Source of the DNA: Endozoicomonadaceae bacterium
GTDB lineage: Bacteria > Pseudomonadota > Gammaproteobacteria > Pseudomonadales > Endozoicomonadaceae
Assembly: GCA_023146365.1 (NCBI GenBank)
Contig: JAGLCE010000146.1
Location: 1-22,644, forward strand
Direction: 5' to 3'
DNA: 22,644 nucleotides
Shown in pieces: positions 8,514 to 16,045 of the stretch. The notes under the pieces are model-generated. The model was not told the DNA's origin. It was given only the letters and a program-made list of their open reading frames with translations, and did no database searches. Every line of letters begins with the position of its first letter. Within the stretch, counting starts at the first letter, position 1. A program made the position numbers and the translations under genes.

Positions 8514-8927
8514 GATGCTCAACAATATAAACTATCACGACGTAAAAATATTCGAACGGTGGATTCAAGCAATCAGTACAATCGACTGATCGGTGCAGAC
8601 TGTGAACAGTGTCCGCAAAAAAAAATCTTTGTACCCCTTCAAAGAGTGAGTCCTATTCGTCAGTTGAAGAATCCGAATATTCTACGGTTATCCGCTGCGC
8701 AATCAAGCATTCCAAGCCTTTTGTTAATGATAATCGATGAATTATTCCTTACTCTTTTTTTTGTACTATCAATTTTTCACTAGATGCAATATCAACTGAG
8801 AAATAAGCACATTATTGGGTGATATCATCTTCTGAATAATGGACTCTTTGAACGCTTCTGAATAGTGGTCATTGATTACTCACTGACCACCCCATTATTA
8901 AGTTTTAAAATTCAAAAGAAACGACAA
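8514..8927. other. Convergent intergenic region
   Basis: Lies between the 3' end of the + strand 633-aa gene and the 3' end of the minus-strand IRG-like gene. A GTG-initiated frame at 8559-8783 (74 codons) exists but has no ribosome binding site and a hydrophobic low-complexity end, so I do not call it. An inverted repeat, GTGGTCA at 8865-8871 and TGACCAC at 8884-8890, could act as a shared terminator although no T-run follows it. Confidence 0.4.
8865..8890. terminator. Inverted repeat between convergent genes
   Basis: Perfect 7-base arms (GTGGTCA/TGACCAC) with a 12-base loop, placed where two convergent genes end. There is no adjacent T-run on either strand, so termination is uncertain. Confidence 0.3.
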
Positions 8928-9764
8928 CTATGCTGTCAAAGAGTCGGATGAAACACGCCTAAAATCCTCGGATTTTATTAATTCAAAGACTTCTGGAAAG
9001 TCAAATGCACTGATATCCCTATTATTAATAATAAGAGGCTTTCCATTGCTGGGCATTAGGTCAATACTTTGAAGAGCCTTTGTTAGTTTATTAAATATTT
9101 CAGCCATTACGATTTCAGTTATCTCATCCACAGAGATTGAGTTCCCATCATGATCGAAAGAATAATGATTAATACACTTATCCAGACAGCTCATTACTAC
9201 GAGATAAGGTTTGTCAGAATTCTTAGCAATTTGCATCATCTCTATATCATACTCAGTCAGGATTGGAGCGCCCAGCATGAAAACAACGGAATCGTAATCA
9301 TTATAACGGTTATAGTCTCTAACTTCTTCTTCCAAACCCGTGTACGATGGTACTCTACATAGCGCAATATCATTATTAAAATTGTAAAACTGGGTGGAGG
9401 TAATATTCTTAGGTACCCCACTCATAGGTGCAGCAGAAATATCATCAAACTTCTTGCCCCGCAGTGCATTAATAAAAGAATTTTTACCAACAACTTGCCT
9501 CCCATCTATTAAAATTCTTTTATGTTTTTCATATCCTTCAGGTGTCTCTAGCTTTAGAGCATCCCGCTCCCTTAGTGACCGGTAAAAGTAACTCTTTTTG
9601 CATTCTGGATTTGTCACGATAAGAGAGTTGACAGCTTCCAAGTCAACAGGACGAGAAGAAAAAACGCTTGCGGCTGTGTCACCAGCAACTCGCCATGCTC
9701 GTCGGGCTACGCTTTCATTACTGTTCACGTTCCAGCTATAAGAACACGCTTCAAAAAAATTCAT
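8928..9764 (-). CDS. IRG-like (interferon-inducible GTPase-like) protein with degenerate G motifs
   Basis: 278 residues from ATG 9764, chosen because GGAG lies eight bases upstream; a longer frame to 9824 lacks a binding site. The core resembles the p47 immunity-related GTPases of animals: ILIDGRQVVGKNSFINALRG at 84-103 aligns with the IRG G1 region (GxxxxGKSSFIN.LRG), SGVPKNIT follows where IRGs have TG....T, and the FMLGAP...YDIEM....K....YLVVMSCLD stretch (162-195) matches the IRG region FII......NDI.....K....YFVRTKVD. The nucleotide-binding residues are altered: the P-loop S/T is N95, the DxPG motif is RVPSYTG (137-143), and the TK.D motif is SCLD (192-195). Nucleotide binding or hydrolysis is therefore doubtful. 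IRG proteins in animals attack pathogen vacuoles; a bacterial look-alike could be a decoy or competitor. A divergent bacterial dynamin-like or TRAFAC GTPase is the alternative. Confidence 0.7.
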   Translation of the reverse strand: MNFFEACSYSWNVNSNESVARRAWRVAGDTAASVFSSRPVDLEAVNSLIVTNPECKKSYFYRSLRERDALKLETPEGYEKHKRILIDGRQVVGKNSFINALRGKKFDDISAAPMSGVPKNITSTQFYNFNNDIALCRVPSYTGLEEEVRDYNRYNDYDSVVFMLGAPILTEYDIEMMQIAKNSDKPYLVVMSCLDKCINHYSFDHDGNSISVDEITEIVMAEIFNKLTKALQSIDLMPSNGKPLIINNRDISAFDFPEVFELIKSEDFRRVSSDSLTA

Positions 9765-9956
9765 CTTTAAATCTCCATAAAATGTATTTGTGAAAATCTC
9801 ACGCGTTGAAGTTATGCATATCATTGCACTTCAAATACTACGTTAGACAGTTGCGCTAAATAAATTAATAATGCTGATCTTTATGCTTTATTAATTTTAA
9901 TTTTAATTTAACTATTACTGGTTCGAGAGACAATTAATAAAAAAGTTCACTTATTT

Positions 9957-10002
9957 TTGTTAATTGTTAATTGTTAATTGTTAATTGTTAATTGTTAATT
10001 GT
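9957..10002. repeat. Tandem heptamer repeat, six copies of TAATTGT
   Basis: Six perfect consecutive copies of TAATTGT at 9961-10002, with a preceding partial TTGT. The array lies about 200 bases upstream of the IRG-like gene start (9764). Perfect short arrays of this kind are prone to slippage and may vary between strains. Confidence 0.95.
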
Positions 10003-10081
10003 GACTATCGATAACTTTCAATTTTGATCTGGATACCATCAGGCGAGACCCAACATCTATCAATTAACCCGTTATCGGAAG

Positions 10082-10093
10082 GCGACAACTACC
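10082..10093. repeat. Partial copy of the dispersed short repeat
   Basis: GCGACAACTACC, identical to the left half of the repeat at 4201-4225; the right half is absent and is replaced by CCTGACACAGGGGG. Confidence 0.4.
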
Positions 10094-10204
10094 CTGACAC
10101 AGGGGGTTAATAACAAGACCTACAGACATATTAACCATCAATGAAGTAATGAATTCAGGTAATATAAATGACACTTGACCCTAATTATTCTAATCACTTT
10201 TTTT

Positions 10205-11254
10205 TCAAGTGGCGACTGAAATCCGCGTGTCAGCAAAGCTAGATATGTGCTGGTTAAATTTGTCGTGTCGATCTAGCGGGCTATCGATGACACTCTTTGC
10301 CGGAATCATGGTTAATGTGCCTAAGTGTCCTAAGTGCTTTCGTAGCATATTCATTTTTGGAACTGGATCTCCCTTTATTGCGTAATGCTGGATACACTCA
10401 GTTGCTTTTGCTTTATTATCATCACTAATTTTTCCACGCAGTTTTGATCCTAGTTCTGCGCTAGAGAAGCACTTAGCTGAAAGAGGGGGGTCTTGGGATA
10501 GAGCAGCATAACTCGCTTCCCCCCCTCCTTTGGAATGTCCAGATAATGTGAGAGTGAAGCCTTTATACTTCGGATCTGAGTCCATTAGCGTTTTCACTGT
10601 GGTTGTTAGTTCCTTAGCCTGCGTATAACTTTTCGGGACCTTATTGAATATTGCATTTTCAACGTTACTCACCCATTGTTTAAGAGCGAATGCGCCATTT
10701 AACACGTTTCGTTTCATCATTCCACCAGCGTGTTTTCCAGACGTTGTGCCACCAAGCACTAACGTTACTGTCTTTGTTTTTGGATTCTGTAATATGTACG
10801 CTGTTAGACCCGTTTTTTTATCATAAATAAACCCCTTTGAGCCTTTCGTAGAAAGACCTGCACTTTTTCCTGCGTCCAGTGATAAAGGGCGAGCTAGATC
10901 CCAGGACTCTGTTTTATCGGCAAGCTTATCTAAGCTTTGATGGTAAGGATAAGCAGCTATATTTGCCTCTATAACCAGTGCATTTCTCTCTTTTTGCCCC
11001 ATGTCATCTGCGGATTTCTCTTGAAAATAGCTAGGTGTTTTTGGCCCCATAGCGAGTTTTGGTGTTGTTTGTGGCGGTGTTTCGGTCAACGAAGAAACAT
11101 GAAGTAGCTGCGGAAGATTAGCGCTACGGTTACTAAATATTGCTGTAAATTTTTGACCATTACCTGTTTTTTTAATGCCTGGGTCTTTCGTCTTAGCGAG
11201 GTCAACCTGAGAACTCTTAATCGGCGTGAAACTACCACTTGAAGAAATTCTCAT
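10205..11254 (-). CDS. Lipase-like alpha/beta hydrolase, putative type III effector
   Basis: 349 residues. The N-terminal 90 or so are polar and Ser/Thr/Pro-rich with no signal peptide, as in the secretion and chaperone-binding region of type III effectors. A lipase class 3-like hydrolase domain follows (about 95-345): the strand TVTLVLGGT (162-170) lies where the oxyanion region is expected, LSGHSKGGGEA (237-247) is the nucleophile elbow with S241, KGDPVPKM (294-301) carries the probable catalytic D296, and DRHDKFNQH (328-336) supplies a candidate histidine (H330 or H336). It would hydrolyse a lipid or other ester inside the host cell; the substrate is not shown by the sequence. Its start overlaps the stop of the upstream chaperone gene by four bases (ATGA), so the two are translationally coupled, the usual arrangement of a chaperone and its dedicated effector. 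Confidence 0.82.
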   Translation of the reverse strand: MRISSSGSFTPIKSSQVDLAKTKDPGIKKTGNGQKFTAIFSNRSANLPQLLHVSSLTETPPQTTPKLAMGPKTPSYFQEKSADDMGQKERNALVIEANIAAYPYHQSLDKLADKTESWDLARPLSLDAGKSAGLSTKGSKGFIYDKKTGLTAYILQNPKTKTVTLVLGGTTSGKHAGGMMKRNVLNGAFALKQWVSNVENAIFNKVPKSYTQAKELTTTVKTLMDSDPKYKGFTLTLSGHSKGGGEASYAALSQDPPLSAKCFSSAELGSKLRGKISDDNKAKATECIQHYAIKGDPVPKMNMLRKHLGHLGTLTMIPAKSVIDSPLDRHDKFNQHISSFADTRISVAT

Positions 11255-11709
11255 ACAAGCATCTCTGTAACTTCTGGTGTAGAACTGTTCATTTCAAGCA
11301 TCTCTTCATTCATCTCTTTTTCTAGATTGGTAGCGATACTTATAAAATTAAACAACAAATTATTAAATTCTATCGGAGTTATTAGCCTGATTGGATACCC
11401 TGCCATAAGATGAATGTTGATTCCCTCTGGATCAATGCAAAACCAGCTACCACATAGCTTGTCCTGACACCCGTTAACTGCAAGAATTTGGAGCATTCTG
11501 GCTGTGCGTAAATTCGAATCAGACGGAAGTTCTGCCATCTTCCGATTCAGTAATAATAAATCACTATCTTTCGATATTTCTATCTCTACGCCAATATTGC
11601 TATTGTCATAAAATACAGTACAACACGTTTGATCTTCCTGAATATCTATTTCAGACTCAAAATCAATACTGCTCAGTAATTCTCGATAAAGTTCATGTAG
11701 CTCACTCAT
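11251..11709 (-). CDS. CesT-type class I type III secretion chaperone
   Basis: 152 residues from ATG 11709 (MSELHELYREL); the sequence AAGGAAAAGAAG lies just upstream, while the longer frame to 11763 has no binding site. The protein is small and acidic and follows the CesT/SycE pattern: an N-terminal helix, a strand-rich middle with LLLLNRKMAELP, NLRTARMLQILAVN, GSWFCIDPEGINIHLMAGYPI (compare the family's GLDPETGRVVL pattern), and a C-terminal helix FNNLLFNFISIATNLEKEM. Such proteins dimerise, bind the N-terminal part of one effector in the bacterial cytoplasm, and hand it to the type III apparatus. The partner is evidently the overlapping lipase-like gene. This is the best evidence in the window that the organism has a type III secretion system. 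Confidence 0.82.
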   Translation of the reverse strand: MSELHELYRELLSSIDFESEIDIQEDQTCCTVFYDNSNIGVEIEISKDSDLLLLNRKMAELPSDSNLRTARMLQILAVNGCQDKLCGSWFCIDPEGINIHLMAGYPIRLITPIEFNNLLFNFISIATNLEKEMNEEMLEMNSSTPEVTEMLV

Positions 11710-11884
11710 AAATATCTTCTTTTCCTTGATATATTTGTTGTAAGTGGTTTTTTCCATGCACATAATTTTATCTATAGTTTAAAACAAACGTATGGAAAGT
11801 AAAGATTAATCCAAGAAACTTCCCAGTGTAGCCAGACTTCAAGTAATAGATGCAGTGCATCATACCTTAGACATTAACGAGTCA

Positions 11885-12275
11885 TCAGCATAACTAGCGA
11901 CTTTTAGCCGACCTCATTAAACTTTCCTCATTTTGTCACCCATTACGAAACTCATTGGGGCATTTAACGCCAAATGATCGGTTTATGCCTATTTCTAGTG
12001 CTTTATCACCGGATTTTAACGCACCTATTTCGTAGAATATGGTTTTGGCACACCATAGATCACCAAAAACTTAGCGCCGCTATCTGTGTGGCATCAATGA
12101 TATTAATGCGACCTTCGCTCATGATGTTTTTGGCTTCAAGCTGACGATTAATCTCAGCCAACAATTTATCCCACAGATGGTGCTCGACCAGTCGTGTTCG
12201 AAACCGCCCCAAAGTGGAGCCTAGATTGCCAGAACCAGACCATGAACGAAATTCGTAGATAAAACTAACGCTCAA
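11885..12275 (-). mobile_element. Internally deleted IS5-family element remnant
   Basis: On the minus strand, 12275-12075 encodes an IS5 transposase N-terminal piece (GRFRTRLVEHHLWDKLL, EINRQLEAKN, IIDATQIAA), which normally continues to the DDE core. Here it jumps at about 12075 into the extreme 3' end of the element. The stretch 11885-12075 is the reverse complement, with scattered mismatches, of 16608-16792, which is the 3' end of a second IS5 remnant (shared CTATGGTGTGCC, TTTGGCGTTAAATGCCCC, AATGGGTGACAAAATGAGG). The core of the transposase is therefore deleted. The remnant lies just upstream of sodB. Confidence 0.8.
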
Positions 12276-12397
12276 TGTTATTATGCAAAGACTAAGAAGG
12301 TTGCAAAATCCCGAGCATCTGTCTCTCAACAAAAAAGCCTGTCGACTGTTAGATATGAAAACCATATTTAGCCAACCCTGAAGTGGAGATATAAAGT

Positions 12398-12979
12398 ATG
12401 GCATTCGAACTACCCCCTTTGCCTTACGAGCGGGACGCGCTGGAGCCCTCAATTTCAAAAGAGACTCTAGACTACCATTACGGTAAGCATCACAACACAT
12501 ATGTAGTGAAGCTCAACGGTTTAATTGAAGGCAAAGAGCTGGAAAACAAGAGCCTAGAAGAGATTATCAAGAGCTCCGAAGGGGGTGTTTTCAATAACGC
12601 CGCTCAAATTTGGAACCATACTTTCTACTGGCACTGTCTAAGCCCCAACGGCGGCGGTAAGCCAACAGACAGCTTGGCAGATGCCATCAACAAAGCCTTC
12701 AACTCCTTTGAATCCTTTCAGAAGACATTCACTGAAAGCGCCGTGAACAACTTTGGTTCAGGCTGGACTTGGCTGGTCAAGAACAGTGACGGCACTGTCG
12801 CCATTGTCAACACCAGCAATGCGGCTACCCCACTAACTACAGATCAAACCCCGTTACTAACCTGCGATGTCTGGGAACACGCTTATTATATTGATTATCG
12901 CAATGTACGCCCTGACTACCTAGCAGCGTTCTGGACACTGGTAAACTGGAAGTTTGCAGAAGAAAACTTCGCAAAATAA
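12398..12979 (+). CDS. sodB: Iron superoxide dismutase
   Basis: 193 residues, the normal length. It converts superoxide to hydrogen peroxide and oxygen in the cytoplasm as a dimer. All four metal ligands are present: H27 (in HYGKHH), H74 (in NAAQIWNHTFYW), D157 and H161 (in DVWEHAYYIDY). Q70 in AAQIW is the outer-sphere glutamine position characteristic of iron rather than manganese enzymes. GGAG precedes the ATG by nine bases. It is monocistronic; the upstream flank is occupied by an IS5 remnant, so the original promoter may have been altered, although about 120 bases before the start are not obviously IS-derived. Confidence 0.97.
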   Translation: MAFELPPLPYERDALEPSISKETLDYHYGKHHNTYVVKLNGLIEGKELENKSLEEIIKSSEGGVFNNAAQIWNHTFYWHCLSPNGGGKPTDSLADAINKAFNSFESFQKTFTESAVNNFGSGWTWLVKNSDGTVAIVNTSNAATPLTTDQTPLLTCDVWEHAYYIDYRNVRPDYLAAFWTLVNWKFAEENFAK

Positions 12980-13323
12980 CGTCAAGATTGCCATCTATGT
13001 CACAGCGACTCAACGTGACACACAGATAAGAGCATCATCCCATAACTCTTGTTCGATAGCCCCGCATCACTGCAAATAACATGCAACGTTGTGGGGTGCG
13101 AACCCTTACGATACCCACACTCCAGTCACTTTTCTAACATAACGATAGCATGACCAAGGTTCTGCTAGCCCCATTCATCGATCATACCAATCCCCTACTG
13201 GCTACCGCATCCTTAATAGCAAGCTGACTCAGAAAAGCGTGCTGAATTGACTCACGCAACGGTCATCAAGATCATACCCACAACCATTAAACCAACACCA
13301 AGCACCAATGCTAGTGTGTAGTC
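12980..13323. other. Convergent intergenic region after sodB
   Basis: Between the end of sodB (+) and the end of the DUF2058 gene (-). An inverted repeat TGTCAC/GTGACA (12998-13003 and 13015-13020) follows sodB without a T-run. On the minus strand, immediately after the DUF2058 stop and in the same frame, about 22 codons spell a hydrophobic helix (LALVLGVGLMVVGMILMTVA, about 13253-13320) without a good start; it may be the scrap of a small membrane-protein gene. No other gene seen. Confidence 0.35.
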
Positions 13324-13860
13324 TTACCACATCAGATCATCAGGAATCTGGTAATCGGCATACGGATCATCTTCATCGATCTCCTTGTGGGCATTAAGCA
13401 CCAAAATAACCGCAGCATCACGCTTGGCAATTTTCTCGGCAATTTGATAAGGCACCAAGTAGTGCTGATCATCCAGACCCACCACTGCCAGCTGGCCGCT
13501 AGCGATACGATCCACTTGCTGATCCGTGATATACCATTTTTTAATCGTCCCCCGATCATTAAACCGGTAAGGCGTTTCACCAGACTCTCTCTCCACCTGA
13601 TGATCATTTGCCAGCTGACGGATCTGAGCCTTGAGCGCCTTTTTAGTCCGCTCATCTTCTTGCTGCTGGTTCAACTCACGATCTCGCAACGCCTGCTTTT
13701 CACGGCTCTTTCTGACCGCCGCTTTGCTTTCATCAGACGCATCGGTCTGACCCGCCTTACGACTCTTTTTTTTCTGGGTACGGACATCCTGATGCTTCTT
13801 TTTGCTGACCGCACCGGCTTTCAATAACTGGTCTCGTAGTGACAAACTCATAATGTTCAA
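13324..13860 (-). CDS. yaiL: DUF2058 family protein (YaiL-like)
   Basis: 178 residues. The start MSLSLRDQLLKAG is the usual N-terminus of this family (SLQEQLLKAGL), followed by a long, strongly basic and charged coiled region (about 20-90, KKK, EDERTKKAL) and a C-terminal domain with YRFNDRGTIKKWYI and HYLVPYQIAEKIAKRD. E. coli YaiL is described as nucleoprotein- or polysaccharide-associated, but its job is not firmly known. Two starts are possible, 13860 and 13851, three codons apart; neither has a strong ribosome binding site. Highly conserved in gammaproteobacteria, so it marks the chromosomal backbone here. Confidence 0.88.
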   Translation of the reverse strand: MNIMSLSLRDQLLKAGAVSKKKHQDVRTQKKKSRKAGQTDASDESKAAVRKSREKQALRDRELNQQQEDERTKKALKAQIRQLANDHQVERESGETPYRFNDRGTIKKWYITDQQVDRIASGQLAVVGLDDQHYLVPYQIAEKIAKRDAAVILVLNAHKEIDEDDPYADYQIPDDLMW

Positions 13861-14011
13861 TCATTGCTAATGTAACGAATAGTTAGCATGATTATACTCT
13901 TCCCTCAACATATCGCACCCTCAGAATTGCACAGAATGCTCACAATCCCTAACATGTTGGTCAAGCAGGATGACAATACTGGGTTATGTACGTGAACAAC
14001 ATATAAAAACG

Positions 14012-14198
14012 ATGGAATCTACCGTATTCCTATATCATGACCATCTCTACCGAATGCCAACATACCGACCGCCTTGCTCATGTCAATAATACGTTTTATC
14101 TAGAATGGATGGAGCGGGTTGCTTGTTTGCATATCACGGATCCAGGTGCCTCGTGGTCTTCTTGGCAAAAGGCCGATCGCGCCTGCGATATCCGTTGA
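14012..14198 (+). pseudogene. Truncated acyl-CoA thioesterase (hotdog fold), 5' fragment
   Basis: From ATG 14037 the + strand encodes 53 residues, with HTDRLAHVNNTFYLEWME at 9-26, the hallmark of FadM/YbgC-type 4HBT thioesterases (TD..GHVNN..Y..W.E); glycine is replaced by alanine in the motif. SWSSWQKADRA follows and the frame ends at 14198. A normal protein has about 130-150 residues, so more than half is missing. An upstream ATG at 14012 opens a different frame (MESTVFLYH) that would fit as the original N-terminus if one base were inserted or deleted near 14035. The fragment is fused tail to tail to the broken enoyl-CoA hydratase gene, whose homology begins where this one ends. Confidence 0.7.
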
Positions 14199-14479
14199 AT
14201 ACCCTGTCTATAGCTCTCCGCCAGCACCTGCTCATCTCCTGCAAACATACCCTGCTTATCACGCATATCCTTGATATTGCCCCCAGAGCAGAAGGCTTTA
14301 CCAGTAGCCGTTAGAATAGCAACGCGGACTGATGTATCACAATTGAGTCGCTCACAAGCAGCCACCAGAGCTTCAACCATATCCATTTCCGAAATGGCAT
14401 GGCACGTCTCAGGACGATTCAGTGTGATGGTTACGACGTGACCCTGAACATCAAAGAGAACAATAGGGTTTTCTGACAT
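14096..14479 (-). pseudogene. Truncated enoyl-CoA hydratase/isomerase, N-terminal fragment
   Basis: The product starts with a normal crotonase N-terminus (VTITLNRPE.CHAISEMDMVEAL, RVAILTATGKAFCSGGNIKDM), including the oxyanion-hole segment AFCSGG, and a good ribosome binding site (AGGAAG before ATG 14479). Similarity ends after YRQGIQRISQA, at about 14195; the last 27 or so residues are translated antisense through the thioesterase fragment and are meaningless. Crotonases are about 260 residues and need the later active-site segment, so this is inactive. The function lost would have been a step of fatty-acid or branched-chain acyl-CoA degradation. Confidence 0.85.
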
Positions 14480-14853
14480 AATGACTTCCTGGTGGCTAAA
14501 TCAGTCAATGAGATATAACAGGAACGCGCTCAAGACGCTCTCTTATCTCTTTTTCTAACTTTAAAGAAATGAGACAGAGTTGTGAACACTACCCTCAGAT
14601 TATTGACAAGCTCCCATCATGATATTTAGGCAGCTTTTCTTTTCTGATATTTTCTTTACTGTACTTTAAATATGTGATTTATTAATAACTTTCACACACA
14701 TCTCCAGCGCTGACTAACACAGAGTAAAGCTTTGGATTCAATGTCCCACTCAACACTATTCAGAATTTATTGAAAAACGTCACCTAATCATCTGTTTTTT
14801 TAATTGACTATTAAAAACAGACAGAACCACTCTTAATACTATGTATTAGTTAG

Positions 14854-14873
14854 AACAGATAACATTATCTGTT
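14854..14873. promoter_or_regulatory. Perfect dyad upstream of zinc-finger gene 1
   Basis: AACAGATAA-CA-TTATCTGTT, nine-base arms and a two-base centre, followed by TTTATA on the + strand. It could be an operator or a small terminator-like hairpin. The third-copy promoter at about 18245-18262 keeps only the right half. Confidence 0.4.
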
Positions 14874-14932
14874 TTTATATTGAACATTGTTACAAACAGC
14901 GCATAAAACATAGTACAATGATTCTTGCGTCG

Positions 14933-14946
14933 AAATATCGATATTT
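14933..14946. promoter_or_regulatory. 14-base palindrome AAATATCGATATTT
   Basis: Perfect palindrome centred on ATCGAT, about 90 bases before the zinc-finger gene 1 start and just downstream of the candidate -10. Twelve bases of it (AATATCGATATT) are preserved at 18339-18350 in the otherwise diverged third copy, which suggests a binding site under selection. Confidence 0.4.
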
Positions 14947-15034
14947 ATATATACAATAAAATCTATTTCAAACATTAAAAGTCTTGTTCAACTAATACAC
15001 TTTTTCACTGAAATAATACATCACAGGATACAAC

Positions 15035-16045
15035 ATGATCAGCCATTCTCCTTCACCAACACCTTCTATAGAATGCAATGCACTGCAAGAAAAACATAAA
15101 GAATTTCTTTCAGACGTTACAAAACACCATGACACATTGCCAAGCAACATTAAAAACAACACAACTCCAAAATTAACCCAGAACACCTCAAAAACTCCTA
15201 ACGAGTCAGGACGTCGTAAAAAGTCTACGCCCAGACAGATTGTGATTAATAATCCTATAGATACGATAGAAGACACTACACCAACCGCTCCATCTTCATC
15301 ATTCGCTCAATTACCATCTTCATCTAACACTTCCGTCACATCATTCGAACAGAAACAAACGAAAACAAAATACAATCAATTCAACAAAAAAAAATACAAC
15401 TTAAAATGTAGTTTATGTGGTAATACCTTCGACACAACGTATACTCTAGCAAGACACAGAAAATCCCATTCGAATCAAAACTCTTTTAAATGCTTCATTT
15501 GCAAAAAATGTTTCTCATCACAAGCGAATAAACAAAAACACATTAAAGTACAACACGCAAACCATCCGGATATTATTTCATGTGAAATTTGCAAAATCGT
15601 CTTCGACAAAATAGAAGATCTAATAATCCACAGGAAACACCATTCAAAGAATGACTTTATATGTGATTTTGACTCTTGCGGCAAAGTTTTTTTAAAACTG
15701 TATAATTTAAACAGACACAAAAGAATGCACTGTTCAAAAACTACTTTAACATGCAGTTTTTGCCAAAAAGAATTCCAATCAGAAAAAACTTTAGCTTCAC
15801 ACATAAACAAAAAGCATAAAAAAATACCCCGTTATATATGCCGTGCCTATTATCCTAATTGCATAAAATCCTTCTACTATCAATCCGACTTAAATGTACA
15901 CATATCGGCAGTTCATGATAAAAACACTTTTTATTCATGCGGTATTTGCAACAAACCTTTCTTCACTAAATACAAATTAAAGAGACACATGACAATTCAT
16001 ATTCCAAAACAGTCTAAGGTTTCAGTCGCCAGTGCGACACATTGA
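15035..16045 (+). CDS. C2H2 zinc-finger protein 1 (seven fingers), putative host-nucleus effector
   Basis: 336 residues. Residues 1-120 are Ser/Thr/Asn/Pro-rich and unstructured, with a TTPKLTQ motif (43-49) and the basic patch GRRKK (59-63), a possible nuclear localisation signal. Residues 125-322 hold seven tandem C2H2 fingers: C125/C128/H141/H145, C153/C156/H169/H174, C183/C186/H199/H203, C210/C215/H228/H232, C240/C243/H256/H261, C269/C276/H289/H294 and C302/C305/H318/H322. The spacing, the conserved F and L between Cys and His pairs, and the finger-by-finger layout are those of animal transcription factors, not of the single-finger Ros/MucR bacterial proteins. AGGA lies six bases before the ATG. 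The DNA is visibly more AT-rich than the ligA-zipA block. A role in binding host nucleic acid is inference. It is a paralogue of the gene at 16883. Confidence 0.92.
   Translation: MISHSPSPTPSIECNALQEKHKEFLSDVTKHHDTLPSNIKNNTTPKLTQNTSKTPNESGRRKKSTPRQIVINNPIDTIEDTTPTAPSSSFAQLPSSSNTSVTSFEQKQTKTKYNQFNKKKYNLKCSLCGNTFDTTYTLARHRKSHSNQNSFKCFICKKCFSSQANKQKHIKVQHANHPDIISCEICKIVFDKIEDLIIHRKHHSKNDFICDFDSCGKVFLKLYNLNRHKRMHCSKTTLTCSFCQKEFQSEKTLASHINKKHKKIPRYICRAYYPNCIKSFYYQSDLNVHISAVHDKNTFYSCGICNKPFFTKYKLKRHMTIHIPKQSKVSVASATH

Larger units (their letters stand above)
9765..10204. other. Intergenic region with heptamer tandem repeat
   Basis: Upstream of the IRG-like gene and downstream of the lipase-like gene, both on the minus strand. 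It is strongly AT-rich around 9860-9960, then carries the TAATTGT repeat (9961-10002), then a GC-richer stretch with the repeat-related GCGACAACTACC (10082-10093) and a small hairpin (CCCTG-aca-CAGGG). The promoter of the IRG-like gene must lie here, to the left of or within the tandem repeat. No gene seen. Confidence 0.5.
14480..15034 (+). promoter_or_regulatory. AT-rich promoter region of zinc-finger gene 1
   Basis: No gene. From about 14775 to 15034 the sequence is repeated, diverged, at about 18165-18400 ahead of the third zinc-finger remnant; blocks such as AACGTCACCTAA, CTTAATACTATGTA, ATCTGTTTTTATA and AATATCGATATT are shared. The final 60 bases (TTTTTCACTGAAATAATACATC, then AGGATACA before the ATG) are also shared with the stretch before zinc-finger gene 2. 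A candidate promoter is TTACAA at 14890-14895 and TACAAT at 14914-14919, 18 bases apart. Confidence 0.5.

Noticed and set aside
8559..8783. GTG-initiated 74-codon frame after the 633-aa gene
   Set aside because: No ribosome binding site, unusual composition with a low-complexity hydrophobic end, and no resemblance to a family I know.
70..10181. Thirteen-base near-match (ATGWCACTTGACC) between 70-83 (inverted) and 10169-10181
   Set aside because: Short, one mismatch, 10 kb apart, no supporting flanking similarity seen.
13253..13320. Hydrophobic helix in frame after the DUF2058 stop
   Set aside because: No convincing start codon or ribosome binding site; could be a scrap of a small membrane protein or chance. 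Noted in the intergenic entry only.
13387..13827. Long + strand frame opposite the DUF2058 gene
   Set aside because: Antisense shadow of a conserved coding gene; no independent start signal or family resemblance.
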